Part shown: piece by piece, positions 7,253 through 14,402 of the stretch
Layout of the letters: every line of letters starts with the position of its first letter
How positions within the stretch are numbered: the first letter of the stretch is position 1
From: Betaproteobacteria bacterium
GTDB taxonomy: Bacteria > Pseudomonadota > Gammaproteobacteria > Burkholderiales > SG8-39
Reading direction: 5' to 3'
Assembly (NCBI GenBank): GCA_005888925.1
Contig: VBCP01000257.1
Coordinates: forward strand, 1-14,402
DNA length: 14,402 nucleotides
Position numbers and translations under genes: made by a program
Notes under the pieces: generated by a model
The model's input: only the letters and a program-made list of their open reading frames with translations
Databases searched by the model: none
What the model was told of the DNA's origin: nothing

Positions 7253-8389
7253 TCAGACGATGTCCAGGTGCTCGATGCCCTTGTTGAGGTCCTTCTCCTT
7301 CGACATCTTGCTGTTCAGCTTGATGTTGAGGCGCACCTCGTTGGTCGAGTCGGCGAAGCGCAGCGCGTCCTCGTAGCTGATGCGCCCGGCCTCGAACAGG
7401 TCGAACAACGCCTGGTCGAAGGTCTGCATGCCGAGCTCGCGCGACTTCTTCATGATCTCCTTGATCTCGTGGATCTCGCCCTTGAAGATCAGGTCGGAGA
7501 TCAGCGGCGAGTTGAGCAGCACCTCGATCGCCGCGGCGCGCCCCTTGCCTTCCTTCACCGGGATCAGGCGCTGCGAGATCACCGCCTTGAGGTTGAGCGA
7601 CAGGTCCATCAGCAGCTGCTGGCGCCGCGCCTCGGGGAAGAAGTTGATGATGCGGTCCATCGCCTGGTTGGAGTTGTTGGCGTGCAGGGTGCCGAGCGCC
7701 AGGTGGCCGGTCTCGGCGAAGGCGATGGCGTGCTCCATCACCTCCATCTCGCGGATCTCGCCGATCAGGATCACGTCGGGCGCCTGGCGCAGGGTGTTCT
7801 TGAGCGCCGCGTGCCAGGAGTCGGTGTCGACCCCGACCTCGCGCTGCGTGATCATGCAGTTCTTGTGCGGGTGGACGTACTCGACCGGGTCCTCGATCGT
7901 GATGATGTGGCCGTGCGAGTTCTCGTTGCGGTAGCCGATCATTGCCGCGAGCGAAGTCGACTTGCCCGAGCCCGTGCCGCCGACGAACAGCACCAGGCCG
8001 CGCTTGGTCATCGCCACGTCGCGCAGCACCGGCGGCAGCTTGAGGTCATCGAAGCTCGGGATCGAGGTGGTGATCACCCGCAGCACCGCGCCCACCTGCC
8101 CCTGCTGCACGAAGCAGTTGACGCGGAAGCGTCCGATGCCGGCCGGGTTGATGGCGAAGTTGCATTCCTTGCTGGACTCGAACTCCGCCGCCTGCTTGTC
8201 GTTCATGATCGCGCGCACCAGCATCGCGGTGTGCTGCGCATTGAGCGGCTGCTGGGACACCGGTGTCATCTTGCTGTCGATCTTCATCGCCGGCGGGAAG
8301 CCCGAGGTGATGAACAGATCCGAGCCCTTCTTGGCGAGCAGGGCGCGCAGCAGGTCGTAGATGAACTTGGTTGCTTGTTCGCGTTCCAT
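7253..8389 (-). CDS. pilU: Type IV pilus retraction ATPase PilU
   Basis: A 378-residue PilT-family hexameric ATPase that assists PilT in pulling back type IV pili for twitching and DNA uptake. Motifs are intact: Walker A GGTGSGKST (137-145), Asp box IITIEDPVEY (162-171), Walker B VILIGEIRE (206-214) and His box TGHLALGTLHANNS (227-240). The C-terminal extension past 345, ending KDLNKGIEHLDIV, separates PilU from the shorter PilT. The ATG at 8389 has AGGAG at 8399-8403 on the minus strand. It lies 27 bases after pilT on the same strand and is followed by an intrinsic terminator. In studied species PilU cannot drive retraction without a PilT, and pilT here is broken. Confidence 0.95.
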   Translation of the reverse strand: MEREQATKFIYDLLRALLAKKGSDLFITSGFPPAMKIDSKMTPVSQQPLNAQHTAMLVRAIMNDKQAAEFESSKECNFAINPAGIGRFRVNCFVQQGQVGAVLRVITTSIPSFDDLKLPPVLRDVAMTKRGLVLFVGGTGSGKSTSLAAMIGYRNENSHGHIITIEDPVEYVHPHKNCMITQREVGVDTDSWHAALKNTLRQAPDVILIGEIREMEVMEHAIAFAETGHLALGTLHANNSNQAMDRIINFFPEARRQQLLMDLSLNLKAVISQRLIPVKEGKGRAAAIEVLLNSPLISDLIFKGEIHEIKEIMKKSRELGMQTFDQALFDLFEAGRISYEDALRFADSTNEVRLNIKLNSKMSKEKDLNKGIEHLDIV

Positions 8390-8416
8390 GCCGAATTTCT
8401 CCTCTGTCTCTTCCGG

Positions 8417-9395
8417 TTATCCCGCGAAGTTGTCTTTGTTCGCGGCCTTGCTGCGCGCCTCGGCCATCGACACCACGTTGCGCTGCACCAGCTCCTGCAG
8501 GTTCTGGTCGAGGGTCTGCATGCCGATCTGCCGCCCGGTCTGAATGGCGGAGTACATCTGCGCGATCTTGTTCTCGCGGATCAGGTTGCGGATCGCCGGC
8601 GTGCCGATCATGATCTCGTGCGCCGCGCAGCGCCCGGCGCCGTCCTTGGTCTTGAGCAGTGTCTGCGAGATGATGGCGCGCAACGACTCCGAGATCATCG
8701 CGCGGATCATCTCCTTCTCCGCGGCCGGGAACACATCGACGATGCGGTCGATGGTCTTGGCGGCCGACGAGGTGTGCAGCGTACCGAACACCAAGTGGCC
8801 GGTCTCCGCGCCGGAGAGCGCGAGGCGGATGGTTTCCAGGTCGCGCATCTCGCCCACCAGGATCACGTCCGGGTCCTCGCGCAGCGCGCTTCTCAGGGCG
8901 TTGGCGAACGACAGCGTATGCGGCCCTGAGGATGTGGCCGTGCTCGCTCTCGTTCTTGTGGTTGACCATCGCGGCGAGCGTGGTCGATTTGCCCGAGCCG
9001 GTCGGTCCGGTCACCAGCACCACGCCGCGCGGCTGATCGGCGAGGTCGGCGAAGATCTTCGGCGCCTTGAGGTCATCGAGCGACAGGATCTTGGAGGGGA
9101 TGGTACGCATCACCGCGGCGGCGCCGCGGTTCTGCACGAAGGCATTGACGCGGAAGCGCGCCAGGTTCGGCACCGCGAACGAGAAATCGCACTCGAGGTT
9201 TTCCTCGTAGAACTTGCGCTGCCCGTCGTTCATGATGTCGTAGATCATGCCGTGCACGTCCTTGTGCTCCATCGCGGGCACGTTGATGCGCCGCACGTCG
9301 CCGTGCACGCGGATCATGGGCGGCAGGCCCGAAGACAAATGCAGGTCCGACGCCTTGTTCTTCACCACGAAGGCGAGCAGTTCTGTGAGATCCAT
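8417..9395 (-). pseudogene. pilT: pilT, twitching motility ATPase, broken by an internal frameshifting deletion
   Basis: Two fragments of one PilT in different frames. The first runs from ATG 9395 (ribosome-binding site GGGAGGA at 9401-9407) to Leu156 at 8928-8930, and includes Walker A GPTGSGKST (130-138). It then leaves the PilT frame. The second starts at the glycine codon 8924-8926 (GPHTLSF), carries Walker B VILVGEMRD and the His box TGHLVFGTLHTSSA, and ends at 8417 with about 169 residues. Compared with other PilT proteins, 22 residues are missing between HGHIL and GPHTL: the TIEDPIEF Asp box through NQREV. This implies loss of 65 nt. Restoring 65 nt gives exactly 347 residues, the family length. 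Without repair the first frame runs on as nonsense to 8046, inside pilU. It is either a real recent deletion or a consensus error. Confidence 0.9.
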
Positions 9396-9400
9396 TACAA

Positions 9401-9407
9401 TCCTCCC
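9401..9407 (-). promoter_or_regulatory. Ribosome-binding site of pilT
   Basis: GGGAGGA on the minus strand, five bases before the ATG at 9395. The initiation signal is intact even though the gene is broken further down. Confidence 0.75.
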
Positions 9408-9416
9408 GGATGCGGC

Positions 9417-9436
9417 GCGAAGGTTTTTTTCTTCGC
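9417..9436. repeat. Short inverted repeat in the pilT-yggS divergent region
   Basis: GCGAAG (9417-9422) and CTTCGC (9431-9436) enclose an eight-base loop containing seven T. The whole spacer between the divergent starts is only 55 bases (9396-9450), so this hairpin sits in the leader of yggS and just upstream of the pilT ribosome-binding site. The T-run is in the loop rather than after the stem, so it is not an intrinsic terminator. No clear -35/-10 pair was identified. Confidence 0.45.
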
Positions 9437-9450
9437 TGGTTCAAGCCATT

Positions 9451-10073
9451 ATGGCAACAATAGCGGAAAACCTGCAAGCTGTCAGAGCGCGCATTCCAAG
9501 ACGCATCCGGCCTCGCGCATCTCGGAAGCGCGCGCCGCAGGCCAGCAGGCTTTCGGCGAGAACTACGTGCAGGAAGCGATTGAAAAAATGACCGCGCTAC
9601 CCGGACTCGAGTGGCACCTGATCGGTCCGCTCCAAAGCAACAAGACGCGGCTCGCAGCCGAGCGTTTCCAATGGGTGCAGACGGTCGACCGTGCAAAAAT
9701 TGCACGCCGGCTCTCCGAGCAGCGGCCTGCGGAGCTGCCAGCACTGAATGTCCTCATCCAGGTGAATGCGTCCGGCGAGCAGACGAAAAGCGGCGTATCA
9801 GTCTCCGAAGTTGCCGATCTCGCCGAGATCGTGGCCTCGCTGCCCCGGTTGCGGCTGCGCGGCCTGATGGCGATCCCGCAGCCGGGTGCGCCGCGGGCGC
9901 GTTATCACGAGGTCTATCGTGCCTATGAGAAGCTGAAAGCGGCATTCGAGGTCGATACCTTGTCCGTGGGCATGTCCGACGATCTCGAGCTCGCGATCGC
10001 CGAGGGTGCGACGATGGTGCGCATCGGCACGGCGATCTTCGGTCAGCGGCGAAAGGAGAAGAGCGCGGCGTGA
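9451..10073 (+). pseudogene. yggS: yggS, PLP homeostasis protein, broken by an internal frameshifting deletion
   Basis: A YggS/PLPBP-type protein that binds pyridoxal 5'-phosphate and buffers vitamin B6. The ATG at 9451 begins the normal N-terminus MATIAENLQAVRARI (15 residues, ending 9495). The frame then changes: SKTHPASRI starts at 9495-9497 in another frame and continues through FGENYVQEA, LIGPLQSNKTR, LRGLMAIP and EGATMVRIGTAIFG to the stop at 10073. By comparison with E. coli YggS, 19 residues ending LLAV are missing, a loss of about 58 nt. Restoring them puts the PLP lysine of SKT at position 36, as in E. coli, and gives about 226 residues. The unrepaired first frame ends at TGA 9589-9591, overlapping an in-frame ATG at 9588, which would make a fragment lacking the lysine. 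The gene is coupled to proC. Confidence 0.88.
10053..10058 (+). promoter_or_regulatory. Ribosome-binding site of proC
   Basis: AAGGAG lies within the 3' end of yggS, 11 bases before the GTG at 10070. It supports the GTG start that overlaps the yggS stop. Confidence 0.65.
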
Positions 10074-10879
10074 ACATCGCCTTCCTCGGCGGCGGCAACA
10101 TGGCCAATGCCCTGATCGGCGGCCTCGTCGCGAAGGGCTTCGAGGCGCGGGCGATCTCGGTGATCGAGCTCGCGCCGGCGGCGCGCGACAAGATCGCGGC
10201 GCACGGGGTGCGCGTCAGCACCGCGCCCGACGCCGCGAGCGCCAAGGCGGACACGCTGGTGCTCGCCGTCAAGCCGCAGGACGCGCGCGCCGCGCTTGCC
10301 TCGGTCGCCTCCTCCGTGGACGGCAAGCTCGTGATCAGCATCGCCGCCGGCGTGCGGCTCGACGCGCTGTCGCGCTGGCTCGGCGGCCATCGCCGGCTCG
10401 TGCGCTGCATGCCCAACACGCCGGCGCTGATCGGGGCTGGAATCGCCGGTCTTTATGCGCTCCCGGAAGTGACCGCCGACGAGCGCGCACGCGCGCAGAC
10501 CATCCTCGGCGCGGTCGGCGAGGTGGTATGGCTGAACGATGAGCGGCTGCTCGACCCGGTGACCGCGGTTTCCGGCAGCGGCCCGGCCTACGTCTTCTGG
10601 TTCATCGAGCAGCTCGCCGCCTTTGCCGAGCGCTCTGGTATCCCGCCGCAGGACGCGCTGCGCCTCGCGAAGCACTGCGTGCTGGGCGCGGCGAAGCTCG
10701 CGCTGCAGAGCGCCGAGCCGCCGGCGCAGCTGCGCAAGAACGTCACGTCGAAGGGCGGCACGACCGAGGCGGCGTTGCGCGTATTCGAACAGGAGCAGCT
10801 GGCCGAGCGCTTGGCTAAAGCGCTAGCGGCGGCTAGCCGCCGCGGCGGCGAGCTCGGCGACGAGCTCGGCAAGGACTGA
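10070..10879 (+). CDS. proC: Pyrroline-5-carboxylate reductase ProC
   Basis: A 269-residue cytosolic enzyme that reduces 1-pyrroline-5-carboxylate to L-proline with NAD(P)H, the last step of proline synthesis. The N-terminal Rossmann motif FLGGGNMANALIGGL spans 5-19, and VKPQD lies at 67-71. PNTPALIGAG (115-124) and TAVSGSGPAY (165-174) lie around the active site. LRKNVTSKGGTTEAAL (221-236) is the family signature in the dimerisation domain. Length is normal. The GTG start overlaps the yggS stop (GTGA) and has an AAGGAG ribosome-binding site. yggS-proC-yggT is a long-known conserved order in proteobacteria, consistent with one transcript. Confidence 0.97.
   Translation: MNIAFLGGGNMANALIGGLVAKGFEARAISVIELAPAARDKIAAHGVRVSTAPDAASAKADTLVLAVKPQDARAALASVASSVDGKLVISIAAGVRLDALSRWLGGHRRLVRCMPNTPALIGAGIAGLYALPEVTADERARAQTILGAVGEVVWLNDERLLDPVTAVSGSGPAYVFWFIEQLAAFAERSGIPPQDALRLAKHCVLGAAKLALQSAEPPAQLRKNVTSKGGTTEAALRVFEQEQLAERLAKALAAASRRGGELGDELGKD
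10826..10843. repeat. Perfect 18-base palindrome near the 3' end of proC
   Basis: GCGGCGGCTAGCCGCCGC is fully self-complementary and centred on GCTAGC. It encodes residues around AASRR in the poorly conserved ProC C-terminus. It is followed by two copies of GAGCTCGGC three bases apart (about 10850-10870), encoding ELGDELG. There is no T-run, so it is not a standard terminator. Confidence 0.6.
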
Positions 10880-10880
10880 G

Positions 10881-11432
10881 ATGTTCGCGCAGATCGCCAC
10901 CTTCCTCATCGACACGATCGTTTCGTTTCTCGTGTTCCTGCTGCTCGCGCGGTTTCATTTCCAGTGGCTGCGCGTGCCGTTCCGCAACCCGATGGGCGAA
11001 TTCCTGCTTGCCACCACGAGCTGGCTGGTGATGCCGGCGAGGCGTGTCATCCCGGGTCTCGCGGGGCTCGATCTTGCGACGCTGCTCCTCGCCTGGGCGC
11101 TCCAGGCGCTGGGACTCTGGGCGCAGGCGGCGATCATGGGCAGCGAGCCCGGCGCCTTGGCCCTGATCGCCGTGGCGGGCGTGGATCTGGTGCGCTTCAG
11201 CCTGTACATCCTGGTGTTCGCGGTGTTCATCCAGGTCGCGATTTCCTGGGTCAACCCCGATGCGCCGCTCGCCCCGCTCTTCGATCTCGTGACGCGGCCC
11301 TTCCTGCGGCCGCTCAGGCGCTACGTGCCGCCGGTGGGCCGGGTCGATCTCACGCCGCTGGTGCTGCTCGTCATCCTCTACGTGCTGCTGATTCCGCTGA
11401 ACCATCTGCGCCTGGCGGCCGCGGGCCTGTGA
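10881..11432 (+). CDS. yggT: YggT family membrane protein
   Basis: A 183-residue integral membrane protein made of two YGGT repeats. The first covers about 8-80 with RNPMGEFLLATTSWLVMPAR, and the second about 105-175 with NPDAPLAPLFDLVTRPFLRP. Four to five hydrophobic helices can be seen. In E. coli YggT is linked to osmotic shock tolerance, and its relatives YlmG/CCB3 act in cell division or cytochrome assembly; the biochemical role is not settled. ATG at 10881 follows the proC stop by one base and has AAGGA at 10871-10875. Its stop overlaps the next start as GTGA. Confidence 0.93.
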   Translation: MFAQIATFLIDTIVSFLVFLLLARFHFQWLRVPFRNPMGEFLLATTSWLVMPARRVIPGLAGLDLATLLLAWALQALGLWAQAAIMGSEPGALALIAVAGVDLVRFSLYILVFAVFIQVAISWVNPDAPLAPLFDLVTRPFLRPLRRYVPPVGRVDLTPLVLLVILYVLLIPLNHLRLAAAGL

Positions 11433-11653
11433 TCCTCGAGCTGCATGTGCAGCCTGGCGCGAGGCGCACTGAATTTGCCGGCCGCCACGGCGAGCGCATC
11501 AAGATCCGCCTCGCGGCGCGCGCCGTGGACAACAAGGCGAACGAGGTGCTGGTCGAGTTCCTCGCCGAGCACTACCGCGTGCCGCGCAGCAGCGTGCGCA
11601 TCGCCGCCGGCCTGCGTACAAGGCAGAAGCGTGTCGTGATCGAAGGGGTCTAG
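11429..11653 (+). CDS. yggU: YggU/DUF167 family small protein
   Basis: A 74-residue soluble protein of the DUF167 family. It shows LELHVQPGARR near the start, IKIRLAARAVDNKANEVLVEFLA in the middle and RIAAGLRTRQKRVVI at the end, which is the family's standard layout and nearly its full length. The function is unknown. The GTG start overlaps the yggT stop (GTGA), so it is probably translated by coupling. It is the usual downstream partner of yggT. AAGGGG in its last codons (11643-11648) serves as ribosome-binding site for the next gene. Confidence 0.9.
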   Translation: MILELHVQPGARRTEFAGRHGERIKIRLAARAVDNKANEVLVEFLAEHYRVPRSSVRIAAGLRTRQKRVVIEGV

Positions 11654-11977
11654 ATGGCCGATGAAAAGCATCTGACCAAGATTGCCACGCTGGTGTACGC
11701 GCTGCAGGCGGCGGGGTTCCTGCTGCCGCCGCTGGTGTGGATCGTCGCGGTGATCGTCGACTACGTGAAGAAGGACGACGCCGCCGGCACCTGGCTCGAA
11801 TCGCATTTCCGCTGGCAGATCCGCACCTTCTGGTGGGCGCTCCTGTGGGGCGTGATCGGCGGGGTGTTGTTGCTCGTCCTGGTCGGCTACCTGGTGCTCG
11901 CCGCCAACGCGGTGTGGATCATCTACCGCATCGTCAAGGGCTGGCTGCGGCTCGCCGAGCGGCGCGCGGTTTCCTAG
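11654..11977 (+). CDS. DUF4870/Tic20-like small membrane protein
   Basis: A 107-residue membrane protein with three hydrophobic segments (about 8-37, 57-78 and 79-96). The soluble stretch between the first two, DYVKKDDAAGTWLESHFRWQ (36-55), is the hallmark of the DUF4870 family. The function is unknown; the fold resembles the Tic20 group. The ATG begins on the base after the yggU stop, with AAGGGG six to eleven bases before it, so it is the last gene of the yggS-proC-yggT-yggU run. Its last 44 bases overlap the 3' end of aceK on the opposite strand. Confidence 0.88.
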   Translation: MADEKHLTKIATLVYALQAAGFLLPPLVWIVAVIVDYVKKDDAAGTWLESHFRWQIRTFWWALLWGVIGGVLLLVLVGYLVLAANAVWIIYRIVKGWLRLAERRAVS

Positions 11978-13729
11978 AAAAGCGCAGGTCCTCGGGGTAG
12001 GGGAAGACGTCCTCCTGCTCGCCGCTGCGCACCAGCTCCTGCTTCGCCTGCCAGAACTCGGGCGCGAGCAGGTCGCGGTGATACTCGTAGAAGATCTCGC
12101 GCGCGCGCGGCTCGGCCACGAGGAAGTAGTCGAACTGCTCGGGGAACACGTCCGCTTCGCCGACCCGCCAGTAGGGCTCGGCAGCGAGCTCCTCCTCGTA
12201 GCTTCTCGCCGGCGGGATGCGCCGGAAGCTCATCTCCTCCATCGGCTGGATCTCGTCGTAGTCATAGAACACCACGCGGTCGTGGCGCGTGACGCCGAAG
12301 TTCTTGAGCAGCATGTCGCCGGGAAAGATGCCCGCGCCGGCGAGCTCCTTGATCGCCTGGCCGTATTCGCGCAGCGCGAGGCGCAGCGCGCCGTCGTCGC
12401 CGCTGCGGCGGCATTCCTCGACATGCAGGTTGAGCGGCTCCATGCGCCGCTCGATGTAGACGTGGCCGATCACCAGCTCCTCGCGGTCGAACTCGACGAG
12501 CGAGGCGCACTCGGCCTTCAGCTCCTCGACCAGCGCGGGATCGAAGCGCTCGATCGGCAGCGCGACGCGCGAGTATTCGAGCGTGTCGGCCATGCGGCCG
12601 ACGCGATCGTGCAGCTTCACCATCTGGTACTTCTGCATCACCGTCTCGCGGTCGATCTCCTTGGGCGGCGCGAAGCGGTCGCGGATCAGCTTGAAGACGT
12701 ACGGGAACGAGGGCAGCGTGAAGACCAGCATCACCATGCCCTTGATGCCCGGGGCCACGACGAAGCGGTCGGTCGAATGCTTGAGGTGGTAGTGCAGGTC
12801 GCGATAGAAGAGCGTCTTGCCCTGCTTGGCGAGGCCGACCGCCATGTAGAGCTCGGCGCGCGGTTTCTTCGGCATCAGCCAGCGCAGGAACGAGACGAAC
12901 GCCGCCGGCGCTTCCATCTCTACGAAGAAGTAGGCGCGGGCGAAGGAGAACAGCACCAGGAGCTGATCCTCGCCCATGAGCAGCGTGTCGGCATAGAGCT
13001 CGCCGCGCTCGTTCTGCAGGATCGGCACCGCAAAAGGCACCTCCTGGTGGCCGTTGACGATGCGGCCGATCACATAGGCGCCCTTGTTGCGGAAGAAGAG
13101 CGAGCGCAGCACTTGCACCTGGAGATCAGGGTGGGCGCGGGCCGGCCGCGGGAAATGCTGACGCAGCGCATGCACGATGTTGCGCAGGTCGCGCCGCGGA
13201 TTTTCCCAGGAATTCTTGAGGTCGAAGCTGCTGGCGATTTTGCGCAACGACTGCCGCAGCCCGTCGACGAGCGGGTAATAGCACGCGTAGGAAGGCGTTT
13301 CGCCCTCCAGGTGCTCGGTGGCCACCGCCGGACGCCAGAAAATGAACTCGTTGTGGTAATGGCGCCGGTGCAGCACCTCGCATGCGACGGAGTTGTAGAA
13401 CGTCTCGGCGCATTCGGGCTGCCTGTGCTCGTGCAGCAGCCCTATGTAGGCGAGCTTGATCGCCGGCCACAGCGACTCGTCTCGCGCCTGCGGGAAGCGC
13501 TCGAGGAGCTCCGCTACCCCTTCGTCGACGCGCCGGTCGTACATCTGGATGCGCTCGCGCGCCAGGGCGCGCATCTCGGCCCAGGCCGCGCGCTCGAAGA
13601 GCGCCTTCGCCTGCACCGCGGCCTCACGGAACAGGCGATAGTGCTTGTCGAAACCGGCGAGGATGCAGTGCGCCAGGTCCTGCGGAACACTGGACCTTCG
13701 CTCCTGCAGGACCGTTTGTGGAACAGCGC

Positions 13730-13733
<4 letters not shown>
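11934..13733 (-). CDS. aceK: Isocitrate dehydrogenase kinase/phosphatase AceK
   Basis: A 599-residue bifunctional enzyme that phosphorylates isocitrate dehydrogenase to divert isocitrate into the glyoxylate bypass and dephosphorylates it to reverse this. The N-terminal regulatory half (to about 310) includes FYNSVACEVLHRRHYHNEF (112-130). The kinase-like half carries the nucleotide-binding APGIKGMVM (327-335), Lys348, IERRMEPLNLH (427-437), FPGDMLLKNFGV with Asp473 and Asn478, and the metal-binding FYDYDE (489-494, Asp491). E. coli AceK has 578 residues, so this one is slightly long. The GTG start overlaps the aceA stop as GTGA, the classic aceA-aceK order. The last 14 residues (SRKPRAARRAAASP) are basic, alanine-rich and read from the antisense of the DUF4870 gene. 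Confidence 0.97.

Positions 13734-14402
<669 letters not shown>

Noticed and set aside
8046..8923. The 449-codon continuation of the pilT start frame into pilU as a chimeric protein
   Set aside because: After residue 156 the sequence has no PilT similarity, while the real PilT C-terminus is present in another frame.
7268..8929. Open frame of 553 codons on the plus strand opposite pilU and pilT
   Set aside because: Antisense of two clearly recognised ATPase genes; composition is that of a shadow frame.
8544..9494. Long plus-strand frame joining the yggS C-terminal part to upstream sequence
   Set aside because: The upstream part is antisense of pilT; the frame is open by base composition only, and no start codon lies just before the SKT segment.
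8890..9510. Programmed frameshifting as an explanation for pilT and yggS
   Set aside because: Coding content of about 22 and 19 residues is missing, not merely shifted, and no slippery sequence is seen at either junction.

Overview
The window is 14.4 kb of dense, high-G+C chromosomal housekeeping DNA, most likely from a betaproteobacterium. This rests on gene content and protein character: a NodI/NodJ-like ABC transporter, HemJ, a pilT-pilU pair divergent from yggS-proC-yggT-yggU, and aceA-aceK. There is no phage, IS element, CRISPR array, tRNA or rRNA. No gene-free stretch exceeds 70 bases, and about half of the genes start with GTG or TTG, usually inside a four-base overlap with the gene before.

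Layout. Bases 1-3850 (+) hold a compact run: the last codons of an unidentified gene, a small alpha/beta hydrolase, a NodI-like ATPase, a NodJ-like permease, HemJ (protoporphyrinogen oxidase) and a THUMP-type rRNA methyltransferase. Bases 3832-5528 (-) hold surE followed by a DUF72 gene. Bases 5576-6484 (+) encode a YegS/DAGK-type lipid kinase that converges on aqpZ (6481-7188, -). Bases 7253-9395 (-) are the type IV pilus retraction genes, pilT then pilU in transcription order, closed by a clear intrinsic terminator. Bases 9451-11977 (+) are yggS-proC-yggT-yggU and a DUF4870 gene. Bases 11934-14402 (-) are the 3' part of aceA (isocitrate lyase) and aceK (isocitrate dehydrogenase kinase/phosphatase), the pair that controls flux into the glyoxylate bypass.

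The most notable feature is damage. pilT and its divergent neighbour yggS are each broken by one internal, frame-shifting deletion of similar size, about 65 and about 58 nt by comparison with family lengths. The two scars lie about 570 bp apart. Both genes read as well-conserved family members on either side of the scar. In pilT the missing piece is the Asp box of the ATPase. In yggS it is the segment just before the PLP-binding lysine. The cause is either recent local mutation or an assembly/consensus error, and the sequence alone cannot decide. I found no new multi-gene system; everything else is recognisable core metabolism and envelope biology.
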